Shown here one piece after another: positions 42,315 through 51,780 of a stretch of 64,000 nt of DNA. How positions within the stretch are numbered: the stretch's first letter is position 1; the number at the start of each line of letters is the position of its first letter. A program made the position numbers and the translations under genes. Source of the DNA: Haliea alexandrii (GTDB lineage: Bacteria; Pseudomonadota; Gammaproteobacteria; Pseudomonadales; Halieaceae); NCBI RefSeq assembly GCF_003719295.1, contig NZ_RFLW01000002.1, forward strand, positions 238,763-302,762, in the 5' to 3' direction. A model generated the notes under the pieces. It ran no database searches, had not been told where the DNA came from, and saw only the letters and a program-made list of their open reading frames with translations.

Positions 42315-43145
42315 ATGGGGCAGGAGCTGGCGCGCGGCGCTCTGCGTAAAATGGCAACGGAGCTGGACCAACCCGTGACCTACACCATGGTTCTCGGTGA
42401 GGCGCGGGTGCCCCTGAACGCTTTGCTGGGGCAGTCCATCGCCCTGGAATTTCTCGGGCAAATCAACTGCATTCACTGTGATCGGGTCACCAGCAAAAGC
42501 TTCAACCAGGGCTATTGTTACCCGTGCTTCCGTCGCCTCGCGCAGTGTGACAGCTGCATCATGAGTCCGGAGAAATGCCACTACGAACAGGGCACCTGCC
42601 GCGAGCCGGATTGGGGCTTTGCCAATTGCATGATCGACCACATTGTCTATCTGGCCAACACTTCCGGCCTGAAAGTGGGTATCACGCGGCACAGCCAGGT
42701 ACCCACACGCTGGATGGACCAGGGCGCGACGCAGGCTTTGCCGATTTTTCGCGTGGCCAGCCGGTTTCAATCCGGCCTGGTGGAAACCCTGTTCAAGGGG
42801 CACGTGGCGGACAAGACGAACTGGCAGGCGATGCTCAAGGGAGCGGCGGCCCCCGCCGCTCTGGAGTCCGAGCGCCAGCGCCTGATGAGCGCCTGTGAAC
42901 CGGGCATCGCGGGGTTGCAGGCCGCCCATGGCTTGCAGGCCATCGCTCCGCTGGAGGCAGAGGAAACGCTGATCGAGTACCCCGTGCTGGCTTACCCGGC
43001 CAAGGTGGCCTCGTTCAATTTCGACAAGACGGCGCGGGTGGCGGGTACCCTGCAGGGTATCAAGGGTCAGTACCTGATATTCGATACCGGTGTGATCAAC
43101 CTGCGCAAGTTCGGCGGCTATCAGGTCGCTCTCACGGAACACTGA
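42315..43145 (+). CDS. DUF2797 protein
   Basis: A 276-residue DUF2797 protein. A cysteine-rich first half (NCIHCDRVTSKSFNQGYCYPC then RLAQCDSC) may bind zinc. It is followed by IVYLANTSGLKVGITR and TRWMDQGATQALPI, a pattern resembling the GIY-YIG nuclease fold (YLA... KVGITR). The biochemical role is unknown. It lies between DUF1315 and pepN, 8 bases from the pepN start, in a probable nadK-rhomboid-DUF1315-DUF2797-pepN operon. Confidence 0.87.
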   Translation: MGQELARGALRKMATELDQPVTYTMVLGEARVPLNALLGQSIALEFLGQINCIHCDRVTSKSFNQGYCYPCFRRLAQCDSCIMSPEKCHYEQGTCREPDWGFANCMIDHIVYLANTSGLKVGITRHSQVPTRWMDQGATQALPIFRVASRFQSGLVETLFKGHVADKTNWQAMLKGAAAPAALESERQRLMSACEPGIAGLQAAHGLQAIAPLEAEETLIEYPVLAYPAKVASFNFDKTARVAGTLQGIKGQYLIFDTGVINLRKFGGYQVALTEH

Positions 43146-43153
43146 GGACAACC

Positions 43154-45802
43154 ATGCGAGATGCACAGCCCAGGGCTATCTACCTGCGTGATTACCAGCC
43201 CCCTGCTTTTCTGATCGAGCGCACCGAGCTCGCTTTCGACCTGCACGAGGATCACGCGCTGGTAACAGCGTGCCTGCACATGCGTCGCAATACGGGCGCT
43301 GGCAGCCAGGCGCTTGAGTTACACGGTCAAGAGCTGGAGCTGGTAAGCCTCGGCATTGACGACAGGCCACTGGCTGCGGATGAGTATGAGCTGAGCGAAG
43401 TCGGCCTGCGGATTGCCGATGTGCCAGACACCTTCAGATTGCAGTCGCAGTGCCGCATTCTGCCGCAGAACAACACGTCTCTGGAGGGGCTGTACAAGTC
43501 ACGCACCCTGTTTTGTACCCAATGCGAGGCCGAAGGCTTTCGCAAGATCACCTGGTACCTTGATCGCCCGGATGTCATGGCGGAATTCGAGGTGACCGTG
43601 GAAGCGGATGCGGCGCGCTATCCGGTGTTGCTCAGCAACGGCAATCCACTGGCGTTGGAGACGCGTGAGAACGGACGCCATCGCGCCCGCTGGCATGACC
43701 CGTTTCCCAAGCCCGCCTACCTGTTTGCCCTGGTGGCGGGCGACTTGCGCAGCGTCGACGATACCTTCGTGACCGCCAGTGGCCGTGAAGTGGCACTGCA
43801 TATCCATGTTGAGGAGAAGGACCTCGACAAATGTGAGCACGCCATGCGCTCACTCAAGCAGTCGATGCGCTGGGACGAAGAGGTGTACGGGCGCGAATAC
43901 GACCTCGATATCTTCAATATTGTCGCCGTTGATGATTTCAACATGGGTGCGATGGAAAACAAGGGGCTGAATATTTTCAACAGTTCCTGTGTGCTCTGCA
44001 GCCCTGAGATCACTACCGATGCCGAGTTCCAGAATGTGCAGGCGATTGTCGCCCACGAGTATTTTCACAACTGGTCCGGCAACCGGGTGACCTGCCGTGA
44101 CTGGTTCCAGCTCAGCCTGAAGGAAGGCTTCACCGTTTTCAGGGATGCGGAGTTCTCTGCGGATATGGGTTCGCCCACTGTGAAGCGTGTGGCAGACGTC
44201 AATATGCTGCGCAATGCGCAGTTTGCCGAAGATGCCGGCCCTCTGGCGCACCCGGTGCGGCCCGAGTCGTTTATCGAGATTTCCAACTTCTACACCGTGA
44301 CCATTTATGAAAAGGGTGCGGAAGTGGTGCGGATGATTCATACGCTGCTGGGGGCGGAGCACTTCCGGGCAGGGTCTGATCTTTACTTTCAGCGCCACGA
44401 TGGCCAGGCGGTGACCTGCGAGGATTTTGTGCGCGCGATGGAGGAGGCGTCCGGGATCGATTTGCAGCAGTTCCGTCGCTGGTATTCACAGGCGGGCACA
44501 CCCCTCGTGTCGGCAGAGGGTAGGTACGACGCGGATGCCCAGCGGTTTTTCCTTACCCTGAGGCAGTCCTGCCCGGTCACGCCGGGACAGGCAAATAAAG
44601 AACCCCTGGTCATCCCGGTGGCTTTGGGGTTGCTGGGTCGTGAAGGGAGCCTGCCCCTGTGTCTGGACACTGACGAGGAGGTCTCGACGGCGACGCACCG
44701 TGTTCTGGTGTTGAACGAGCCCGAGCAGACCTTCGTCTTCGAGCACGTCATGGAAGCCCCCGTACCTGCATTGCTACGCGGATTTTCCGCTCCCGTGCGG
44801 CTGGCCTGCGATTACACGAGCGCGCAACTGCGTGCGCTGATGAGTCGGGAGGACGACGGTTTCCTGCGCTGGGACGCTGCGCAGCAATATGCCTTGCGAG
44901 TTATCAACGAGGTACAGGCACAGCTGGCAGCGGGTGAGGAGGGGGTGGTTGACCCGGAGTATCTGGCCGCCTGTGGTGACTTGTTGCGCGACACCGCACT
45001 GGACCCCGCGCTGGTCGCGGAAATGCTGTCGCTCCCCGGCGAGAACTATCTTGCGGATCTCGCGGCTGCGAACGGCGGGGCGGATGTGGATGCCATTCAC
45101 GCGGCCCGGAAAGTGGTGCGTAAGGGCATCGCCACCACTCATCGCGACGCCTTGCAGGCTGGCTACCTGCGACTGGAAAACAAGGCACCGTACGCACCGG
45201 ATGCGGCCCAGATTGGGGCACGTCGTCTGCGCAACGTGTGCCTCGATTATCTGGCCCTCGCTGGCGAAGATGGACTGCTGTTGGCCGAGGCGCAGTTCGC
45301 GGGCGCCAGCAACATGACCGACCGCCTGGCTGCGTTGCAGTCCCTGGCTTTTCACGGCGATGTCACTCGACGCGACGCGGCGCTGCAAACGTTCCATGCA
45401 GACTGGCAACATGAAACCCTGGTGATGAACAAGTGGTTGCAGCTGCAGGCAACTATTCCCGCGCCCGGCACACTCGAGCAGGTGCAACAACTGCTGCACC
45501 ACCCGGTATTTGATGTGCGCAATCCCAACAAGGTGCGCGCGCTGATCGGTGCCTTTGCCAGCGCCAACCCGCTGGCGTTTCACCGTGCTGACGGTGCCGG
45601 TTACCGCCTGCTGGCGGACAAGGTCATGCAGATCGACTCGCTGAATCCGCAGCTGGCAGCCCGCCTGCTCGTACCGCTGACCCGCTGGCGTAACTACCGT
45701 GGTAGGGGAGAGCAGATGCGTGGCATTTTACAGGGCATGATTGATACGCCGACGGTGTCCCGGGATGTCTACGAGATGCTGGAGCTTGCGCTGGCCGACT
45801 GA
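43154..45802 (+). CDS. pepN: Aminopeptidase N
   Basis: An 882-residue M1 metallopeptidase removing N-terminal residues from peptides in the cytoplasm. The exopeptidase motif GAMENKGLN and the zinc site HEYFHNW with distal glutamate (His301, His305, Glu324) are intact. [25 protein letters not shown] is replaced here by the very similar [15 protein letters not shown] then [11 protein letters not shown]. Length matches E. coli PepN (870). It ends just before a triloop hairpin at 45804-45822. Confidence 0.97.
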   Translation: [882 protein letters not shown]

Positions 45803-45803
45803 A

Positions 45804-45822
45804 CCGTGCGCGGAGCGCACGG
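45804..45822. terminator. Hairpin between converging pepN and batD
   Basis: CCGTGCGC (45804-45811) pairs perfectly with GCGCACGG (45815-45822) around a GGA loop. No T-run follows on either strand, so it is a probable 3'-end structure and possibly a weak terminator. Confidence 0.4.
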
Positions 45823-45829
45823 CGCACGT

Positions 45830-47512
45830 TCAGGACGTGGTGGGGTAAAGGGCGAACGTATCCACAGCGCGGTCGCGTTTGCCGCCCTTGCGCCGACGCA
45901 GCTCCGCAACCGCAGAGGCGAGGGCGGCACCGCGCCACTGGCTGCTCCCTGAGCGGTAGAGTGCCGCGTCCAGTTCAGCGATTGCCTGCGACAGACCGGC
46001 GTCGCCGAGGTGGCGGGCAAGTTGATCCGCCCGTAAGGGACGGGGCATGTCGAGGTAGGCCTGTGCCCAGTGCAGCAACGCGGCCCGCGCAGCTGCTGCA
46101 CTGTCGCTGGCGCAGGCGGCCTGCAGTTGCTTGAAGGCGCGCGACTCGCTGTTGTTGCGCGGCGTGGCGTTCGGCGGAGTCGCATGCACTGCGGGGCGCC
46201 ATCGCCAGAACAGCACGATGGTGGCGGCCCAGAGCACGGCAAAGAACGCCGTCAGCCACTGCCATAGCCTGCTGTCGCTCTTCGGTGCAGGGTCGAGTGG
46301 GAACAGGGCATCATTGCTCCGGGGAGCATCCGTCTGCGTGGCGGGCGGGCTCGCCGTCGCCGACGCGCCCGGCGCAACCGTGATTTCACGGGCGGGCAGC
46401 ACCGCGTAGCGCACGGTGTCCTGCGCGACGTCCCACCAGGGAATCCGGATTTCCGGCAAGGTAAAGCGGCCGGCCCGGTTGGCGACCAATGCGGCACTCT
46501 CACGGCGTTGGCCAGCAAGACCAGCAGCGTTTTCTGCATCGGTGACAACGGGTTGATCCGGGTAGTAGCGCAGACCGTCCTGCGCCTCAAAGGCGATTGG
46601 CGGTAGCTGGGCTCCCTGCAAGCCGGCCCCGCGCAGGGTGATTGTACGCGTCACCGATTCACCGGCCTGCAAGGTATCCGGCAGCTTGGACCAGCTCTCT
46701 TCGATAACAAGGTCGCGAGCGGGAAGCCATGTGTCGTTGGCCGGAAATGTGCTCGGGCGAGGCAATACATTAACCGTCAGTGGCTCGGTACGGCGCTGGA
46801 GCTGGCGGCCGCCTGAACCGAAGTCGAATACGCTGCGACGCCCGCTACTCTCCCGACCGGTAAACACCTGCGGAGGAATGGTCAGGGTGCCGCTTTGCTC
46901 GGGGAAAATCGCGTAGCGTACTTCGTGCACTAACCAGGGCCGGCCATCCTGCGTACGCTGGAAGGAGTTCTGTTCCAGAGGCTGCACATAGGCGTTGTCC
47001 AGCTGTAACTCACTGACGCTGCGGGAATCCAGGTTGATCGACTGTTGAATGCGTACCGTCAACAGAATCTGACCCTGTACATAGACCTCCTGACGATCCA
47101 CTTCAGCGGCCACCACAACGGTTTGATCGGCATCCGTTGGCGCGGGGGGCGGCCCGACCTCGACAGCGATCGGCTCGCTGGTAGCGGCGCCGATGCGCAG
47201 CCCGGGGATCGCCAGCAGGCCTTCGCGCCTGGGACTCAAATCCAGCAGCACCTGCCGCGTCTGGCTGCGCTCGCCGTTGACGATACTGGTGCTGCTGGTG
47301 GCGCTGCGCTGCAGTATCTCGAAATCTGCCAGCAGTCGGCGCAGGTCCAGCGCGTCGAGATCCTCATTTGCGGTGGCAGTGATGACCAGTCGAATGCTGT
47401 CGCCCAGGGCCACCTCCTGCCGGTCGACGGCCACCTCCAGCGCTGCCTGGCTGCTTGCCGCCGTGAAGACTACCAATAGCGGTATCCAGAAGCGCTTACC
47501 ACTCAACATCAT
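45830..47512 (-). CDS. batD: BatD family protein
   Basis: A 560-residue envelope protein. A signal peptide (RFWIPLLVVFTAASSQA) leads into immunoglobulin-like oxygen-tolerance repeats, DRQEVALGDSIRLVITA and later DRQEVYVQGQILLTVRI, then a C-terminal membrane helix (WLTAFFAVLWAATIVLFW) and an alpha-helical cytoplasmic tail. It is the last gene of the MoxR/Bat operon. The start at 47512 (tandem ATGs at 47512/47509) overlaps the previous gene by 17 bases; the longer open frame upstream reads as an out-of-frame shadow of BatB/C. Function: envelope-stress or aerotolerance complex, mechanism unknown. Confidence 0.88.
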   Translation of the reverse strand: MMLSGKRFWIPLLVVFTAASSQAALEVAVDRQEVALGDSIRLVITATANEDLDALDLRRLLADFEILQRSATSSTSIVNGERSQTRQVLLDLSPRREGLLAIPGLRIGAATSEPIAVEVGPPPAPTDADQTVVVAAEVDRQEVYVQGQILLTVRIQQSINLDSRSVSELQLDNAYVQPLEQNSFQRTQDGRPWLVHEVRYAIFPEQSGTLTIPPQVFTGRESSGRRSVFDFGSGGRQLQRRTEPLTVNVLPRPSTFPANDTWLPARDLVIEESWSKLPDTLQAGESVTRTITLRGAGLQGAQLPPIAFEAQDGLRYYPDQPVVTDAENAAGLAGQRRESAALVANRAGRFTLPEIRIPWWDVAQDTVRYAVLPAREITVAPGASATASPPATQTDAPRSNDALFPLDPAPKSDSRLWQWLTAFFAVLWAATIVLFWRWRPAVHATPPNATPRNNSESRAFKQLQAACASDSAAAARAALLHWAQAYLDMPRPLRADQLARHLGDAGLSQAIAELDAALYRSGSSQWRGAALASAVAELRRRKGGKRDRAVDTFALYPTTS

Positions 47513-49322
47513 TGCCTCTCTCCGGTGCCTGTTGGCGTTTGCGGCTCTCGTAGCGGAACTTTTCGCGCAGGAGACCCGATGGATCATCGGGCACCCGCCG
47601 CAGCCATTGCTCCATGGCCTGGTTGCGCTCCGCTTCCTCCATGGACAGCTCGGGCACGGGTACATTCTCCAGTGCACCGGGCGCTGCCGGCTGTTCACTC
47701 ACCTCGTTGCCCTCCGGCTCGTCCGCTCGTGCCTCTTCTTCCTCTGGATTCGCACCTGCCTGCGAATCCTCGTTGTTGCCCGGGTCGCGTGGCTTGCCGG
47801 CCGGTTCATTGCGGGGATCTTCCGGTGTTTCGCTATCAGGAGTGTTTTCACCGGGTTCCGAAGGGTCCGCCGCGTCCCCGCCGCCCTGTTCCGGAGACTG
47901 TGAATCACCCGGGTCCTGCTCCTGCGAGTCCCCCTGCTGTTGCTCCTGCTCCTGTTGTTGCTTGAGCGACTCCAGCAAGGCGAGATTGGCCGCGGCATCG
48001 GGCTGCTCGGGCGCCAGTTCCAGGGACTTGCGGTAGGCCTCGATGGCGGCATCGAGCTCTCCGCTACGCGCCAGAGCGTTGCCGCGGTTGTACCAGCTGT
48101 CGGCACTATCCGGGTCGGCAAACAGGGCTGATGCGCGCTCGAAGTCGCCACTCTGGTAGGCCGCAGTACCTTTCCAGGCCGGGTCTTCAAACAGTTCAGC
48201 GGCGCGTTCGACATCCCCCTCAGCCAGCGCACGCTGGCCCTGTTGGTTGGGGGTCAGCCAGAGGTCCTGCCAATCCGCCGCGTGGGTGGGGGCAGGCTGG
48301 AATACAAGCAGCAAGGGCGCTAGAGTCAGTAGCCAGCCGCGGCGAAAAAGGGCCAGGGCGAAGGGCAGCAGGAGGATGATCAGCCAGTAACCCTGGTCCT
48401 CCCAGGTGTCGGCGCTGCGCTCGTCACTGCGGCGTGTCTCGCGCGAGCGTGGCGCGGCAGCGAGGAGTTCACTGAGGTCGCCGTTATCGACCTGCAACGA
48501 GCGGTAGAGGCCATTGGTCGCGCCAGCCAGCCTCTTCAGGCCTGGCGCGTCCAGCCCGGGCATTGCGATAGCGCCGCTGTCATCGCGCACAAAACCGCCA
48601 CGCGGCAGGGGCATGGGTGCGCCGTTGGCTGTACCCAGGCCGAGTATTGCCAGGTGAGCGGAGGTGTTCTTCAGCAGGGCTTGGACACGTTCACCCTGCG
48701 CTGCGGGCACACCATCGGTCAGCAATAGAATGCGCCCGTCACTCACGCCTGCCGAGGCCAACAACTCCAGCGCCAGTTCAATGGCGGCAGACGTATTGCT
48801 ACCCGCCACCGGCATCATGTCGGGATTCAGGGCGGGCAGCAGGTTGGCGATTGTTCCGGTATCGTCAGTCAGTGGTGTCACCACATGCGCGTCTCCGGCA
48901 TAGGCAACCAGGCCGGTCTGGCCTTCATCGCGCGCCTGCAGCAGGTCCAGCAGCTTCTGCCGCGCCCGGTCCAGGCGCGATGGAGCCTGGTCAGCTGCCT
49001 TCATCGAGTAGGACAGGTCAAGTACCAGCACCAGTGCGTCCTGAATCTGCTCCACGGGTTGCGGTATCTTTTTCAGGCTGGGGCCAGCGGCTGCAAATGC
49101 TGCGAGTAGCCACGCAACGAGCGCCAGCCAGACGATGCGACGGCGGCCGGCCCCGCGCGCTGCAGGAGCCAGATGGGACAGCAGGTGCGCATCTATCACG
49201 CGTCCCCAGTCGCCCGCGAGCGCTCTCTGCCGCCACAACAGCCACGCCAGTGGCAGGGCGGGCAAGCCCCAGAGCAGCCAGGCGGGCCGGATGAAATGAA
49301 TGAATACCTCAGACTCAATCAT
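47496..49322 (-). CDS. batB: BatB/BatC fusion: VWA domain plus TPR protein
   Basis: A 608-residue inner-membrane protein. Two N-terminal helices, then a von Willebrand A domain with MIDAS residues (VLDLSYSMKAA, GSNTSAA, LLTDGVP), two further helices near 310-345, a TPR pair (WYNRGNALARSGELDAAIEAY) and a long Gln/Glu/Pro/Asp-rich acidic tail (about 455-560) ending in LLREKFRYESRKRQQ. In Bacteroides-type loci the VWA part (BatB) and TPR part (BatC) are separate genes; here they are fused, as in many Proteobacteria. It overlaps batA by one base. Confidence 0.9.
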   Translation of the reverse strand: MIESEVFIHFIRPAWLLWGLPALPLAWLLWRQRALAGDWGRVIDAHLLSHLAPAARGAGRRRIVWLALVAWLLAAFAAAGPSLKKIPQPVEQIQDALVLVLDLSYSMKAADQAPSRLDRARQKLLDLLQARDEGQTGLVAYAGDAHVVTPLTDDTGTIANLLPALNPDMMPVAGSNTSAAIELALELLASAGVSDGRILLLTDGVPAAQGERVQALLKNTSAHLAILGLGTANGAPMPLPRGGFVRDDSGAIAMPGLDAPGLKRLAGATNGLYRSLQVDNGDLSELLAAAPRSRETRRSDERSADTWEDQGYWLIILLLPFALALFRRGWLLTLAPLLLVFQPAPTHAADWQDLWLTPNQQGQRALAEGDVERAAELFEDPAWKGTAAYQSGDFERASALFADPDSADSWYNRGNALARSGELDAAIEAYRKSLELAPEQPDAAANLALLESLKQQQEQEQQQGDSQEQDPGDSQSPEQGGGDAADPSEPGENTPDSETPEDPRNEPAGKPRDPGNNEDSQAGANPEEEEARADEPEGNEVSEQPAAPGALENVPVPELSMEEAERNQAMEQWLRRVPDDPSGLLREKFRYESRKRQQAPERGNDVEW

Positions 49323-50350
49323 CAGTGGGTTCCCGCTGGGTCGGTGCGCTGGCGGTGTAACTGCACGCCGTGCTGTGCCGCAAGCCAGAAGCTGATCAGC
49401 AACGCCAGTAGCAGCGGCCAGTGCCCCAGTGCCTGCCTGGGCCGGTAGGTGCCGCCGTCGAGGGTCACCGGTTCGAGTTCGTCCAGCAGCTGGTAGATCC
49501 CCGCGAGCTCCTGCGGGTCGCGAGCGCGAAAATACCGTCCACCGGTCATTTCGGCGATGGCCTGCAGGCTCTCTTCATCGAGATCAGCGGATGGATTCAC
49601 TCGCCGGCTGCCGAAACTCGAACCGAAAATACCGGGTACCGCAAGCTGGTCTGCACCGATACCGATGGTATACACGCGTATACCCAGCCCCTGGGCAAGC
49701 CGTGCCGCGTCCAGCGGATCGATGCTGCTTGCGGTATCCTGGCCATCGGTGAGCAGGACAAGCACGCGGCTTTCCGCGGGCCGTTCGCGCAAGCGTTTTA
49801 CCGCAAGCCCGATGGCGTCACCGATCGCGGTTTCCTGCCCGGCAAAACCGATTTGCGCCTCGCGCAGGAAACGTTCGACGGTGGCGACATCAAAACTCAG
49901 GGGAGACTGCACATAGGCATTACTGCCGAAGAGGATAAGGCCAACCCGGTCGCCGCGGCGGCGTTCGATAAACTCAGCGCCCACGGCCTTCACGGCGTCC
50001 ACGCGGCGCACCAGGTTGTTGCCCACCTGCATGTCCTCCACGCGCATGCTGCCGGAGATGTCTACCGCTAGCATCAGGTCGCGACCACTGGCGGGTAGTT
50101 GCACCGGTTCGCCGATCCAGGTCGGGCGCGCCGCCGCCAGCAGCAGGCACAGCCAGAGCAGCCAAAGCAGCAGCGTGGATAAACGGGCACCACCAGCCAC
50201 GCCATCGGCAGACTGCTCCAGTGTTTGCCAGTCATCGAAGAAGGGCGCCCGTAGTGGTGTGAGTTCGTTGCGCGCCGGCGGCCACCAGCGTCGAACCAGC
50301 AGCGGCAGCGGCAACAGCAGGCCCACCCAGGGCCAGAGCCAGGTAATCAT
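49322..50350 (-). CDS. batA: BatA VWA-domain membrane protein
   Basis: A 342-residue protein with N-terminal helices (WLWPWVGLLLPLPLL and LLLWLLWLCLLLAAARP), a VWA domain with complete MIDAS (LAVDISGSMRVEDM, GQETAIGDAIG, LLTDGQDTA) and a C-terminal helix. The ATG at 50350 overlaps the DUF4381 stop. BatA and BatB VWA domains probably interact at the periplasmic face and are remodelled by the MoxR ATPase, a model drawn from other MoxR-VWA systems. Confidence 0.92.
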   Translation of the reverse strand: MITWLWPWVGLLLPLPLLVRRWWPPARNELTPLRAPFFDDWQTLEQSADGVAGGARLSTLLLWLLWLCLLLAAARPTWIGEPVQLPASGRDLMLAVDISGSMRVEDMQVGNNLVRRVDAVKAVGAEFIERRRGDRVGLILFGSNAYVQSPLSFDVATVERFLREAQIGFAGQETAIGDAIGLAVKRLRERPAESRVLVLLTDGQDTASSIDPLDAARLAQGLGIRVYTIGIGADQLAVPGIFGSSFGSRRVNPSADLDEESLQAIAEMTGGRYFRARDPQELAGIYQLLDELEPVTLDGGTYRPRQALGHWPLLLALLISFWLAAQHGVQLHRQRTDPAGTH

Positions 50351-50829
50351 GCGCGCCCCCGGTGGCGACACAGCCAGATGTCGGCACACGCGAGCAGGGC
50401 AGGGATGTCGATGGGCCCTGGATCGGGCGCATGTGCCTTGGCGAGAGCCTCGGGAAAACGCTGCTTGCTGTCTGTTACCGCGAATTCCTCATTGAGGAAT
50501 TGCAGCCAGCGTGTGCCGCTCAACGCCGCCACTTCACGACGTGGATACACCTGCAGACACACGCCTTTCAACAGAGTGTTCACAGCACTCAAGGTGCCGG
50601 TCACGGATGTGTTTGTGTGATAGGCCGCCTCGATTGCCCGTAGTTGCGCTCTGGCCAGGCGCCGATAGCGGTTGCGTTGGTAACGCCGCAGCAGGCTCCA
50701 GCCGAGCAGGGCGAGGGCCGCGCAGCCGAGGGCGGCAAGTATCCACCAGCCTGGAGCCGGTGGCCAAAGGGCGATCGGGTCCGGACTGCGCAGTGGCTGC
50801 AGTGCTGCCAGTGGGTCCTGCGGCGTCAC
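50347..50829 (-). CDS. DUF4381 membrane protein
   Basis: A 160-residue protein with one membrane helix (WWILAALGCAALALLGWSLL) preceded by a proline-rich segment (LWPPAPGW) and followed by a basic helical domain. LLKGVCLQVYPRREVAALSGTRWLQFLNE in family style, with VAALSGTRWLQFL as core, identifies DUF4381. It is a regular member of MoxR/DUF58/Bat operons. It overlaps both neighbours by 4 bases. Function unknown. Confidence 0.9.
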   Translation of the reverse strand: MTPQDPLAALQPLRSPDPIALWPPAPGWWILAALGCAALALLGWSLLRRYQRNRYRRLARAQLRAIEAAYHTNTSVTGTLSAVNTLLKGVCLQVYPRREVAALSGTRWLQFLNEEFAVTDSKQRFPEALAKAHAPDPGPIDIPALLACADIWLCRHRGRA

Positions 50830-51776
50830 TGGCGTGGTTCCCCGAAATAGCGCTGCAACAACAGGAAAGGTGAGTGATCGGTGCTGGCTTGTAACAGCGG
50901 AATACCCAGGCGTTGTAGCTCAGTGTGCAATGCCGCGGCACGCTGTGCTGCCAGCGCGGCATAGCGGTCGCGCAGTGTGCTGTCCCGGGTCACCAGTTCC
51001 GCGCGGCGTGTCCCGTCGGTAACCGCGTAACGCCCCGGCGGTGGCAGCGTAGTTTCCAGTGGATCGCTGCAGGCGATGGCAGTGATTTCAGTGTGCTGCG
51101 CCAATCGAAACAGGTGCTCGCGCACGGCGGGATCAGCGGCGTCGTGGAAATCACTGATCAGGTACAGGCTGGTACCTGGTCGTGCGATGTGGCGCAGCGC
51201 CTCCAACATGGCGGCCAGGCCGCGTGTCTCGGTATTCTCTGTGTGAGCGGGCAGGCGCGCGTTGAATTCGACAATCTGCGAAAGCAGTGCCAACACCGTC
51301 TTGCGGTTGCGACGCGGGCGAACTTCCTGGTGTCCCGTCTCATTGAAAACCACGCCGCCAATACGGTCACCGTTGCCCAGTGCACTCCAGGCGAGCAGGC
51401 TTGCCAGATGGGCGGCGAGGACTGACTTGAAACAGCACTGCGAGCCGAAGAACAGCCGCTGGCGCTGGTCCACGACGACCAGCACGGGACGTTCGCGCTC
51501 CTCACGGAACACCCGGGTATGGGCATTCCCGGTGCGCGCGGTCACCCGCCAGTCGATCGTGCGAATATCGTCTCCGGGTTGGTAGCTGCGGACTTCCTCG
51601 AAATCGATGCCGCGGCCACGGAAATTCGCTTTGTTGGGGCCGGTAAGTGAGGCCAGCGCACGTGTGCGCCGCGACAGGCTGAGGTGCGCCGCGGGAAAGC
51701 GCAGGGCAATCAGCGCATCGAGACTCGCGTATGCGCCGCGTGCGGGGCCTGTCGCGTCAGCCAAGCTCACCTGCAT
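50826..51776 (-). CDS. DUF58 (VWA-like) protein
   Basis: A 316-residue cytoplasmic DUF58 protein. GRGIDFEEVRSYQPGDDIRTIDWRVTAR is the family hallmark (core YQPGDDIRTIDW), with a degenerate VWA domain after it (VLVVVDQRQRLFFGSQ, LYLISDFHDA). It sits between the MoxR ATPase (5-base gap) and DUF4381 (4-base overlap). Its role in such operons is thought to be an adaptor for the MoxR chaperone. Confidence 0.92.
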   Translation of the reverse strand: MQVSLADATGPARGAYASLDALIALRFPAAHLSLSRRTRALASLTGPNKANFRGRGIDFEEVRSYQPGDDIRTIDWRVTARTGNAHTRVFREERERPVLVVVDQRQRLFFGSQCCFKSVLAAHLASLLAWSALGNGDRIGGVVFNETGHQEVRPRRNRKTVLALLSQIVEFNARLPAHTENTETRGLAAMLEALRHIARPGTSLYLISDFHDAADPAVREHLFRLAQHTEITAIACSDPLETTLPPPGRYAVTDGTRRAELVTRDSTLRDRYAALAAQRAAALHTELQRLGIPLLQASTDHSPFLLLQRYFGEPRQ

Positions 51777-51780
51777 ATTC

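Noticed and set aside
47513-47698. Longer BatD N terminus of 62 extra residues
   Set aside because: It lies wholly inside BatB/C in another frame and would place the signal peptide internally.
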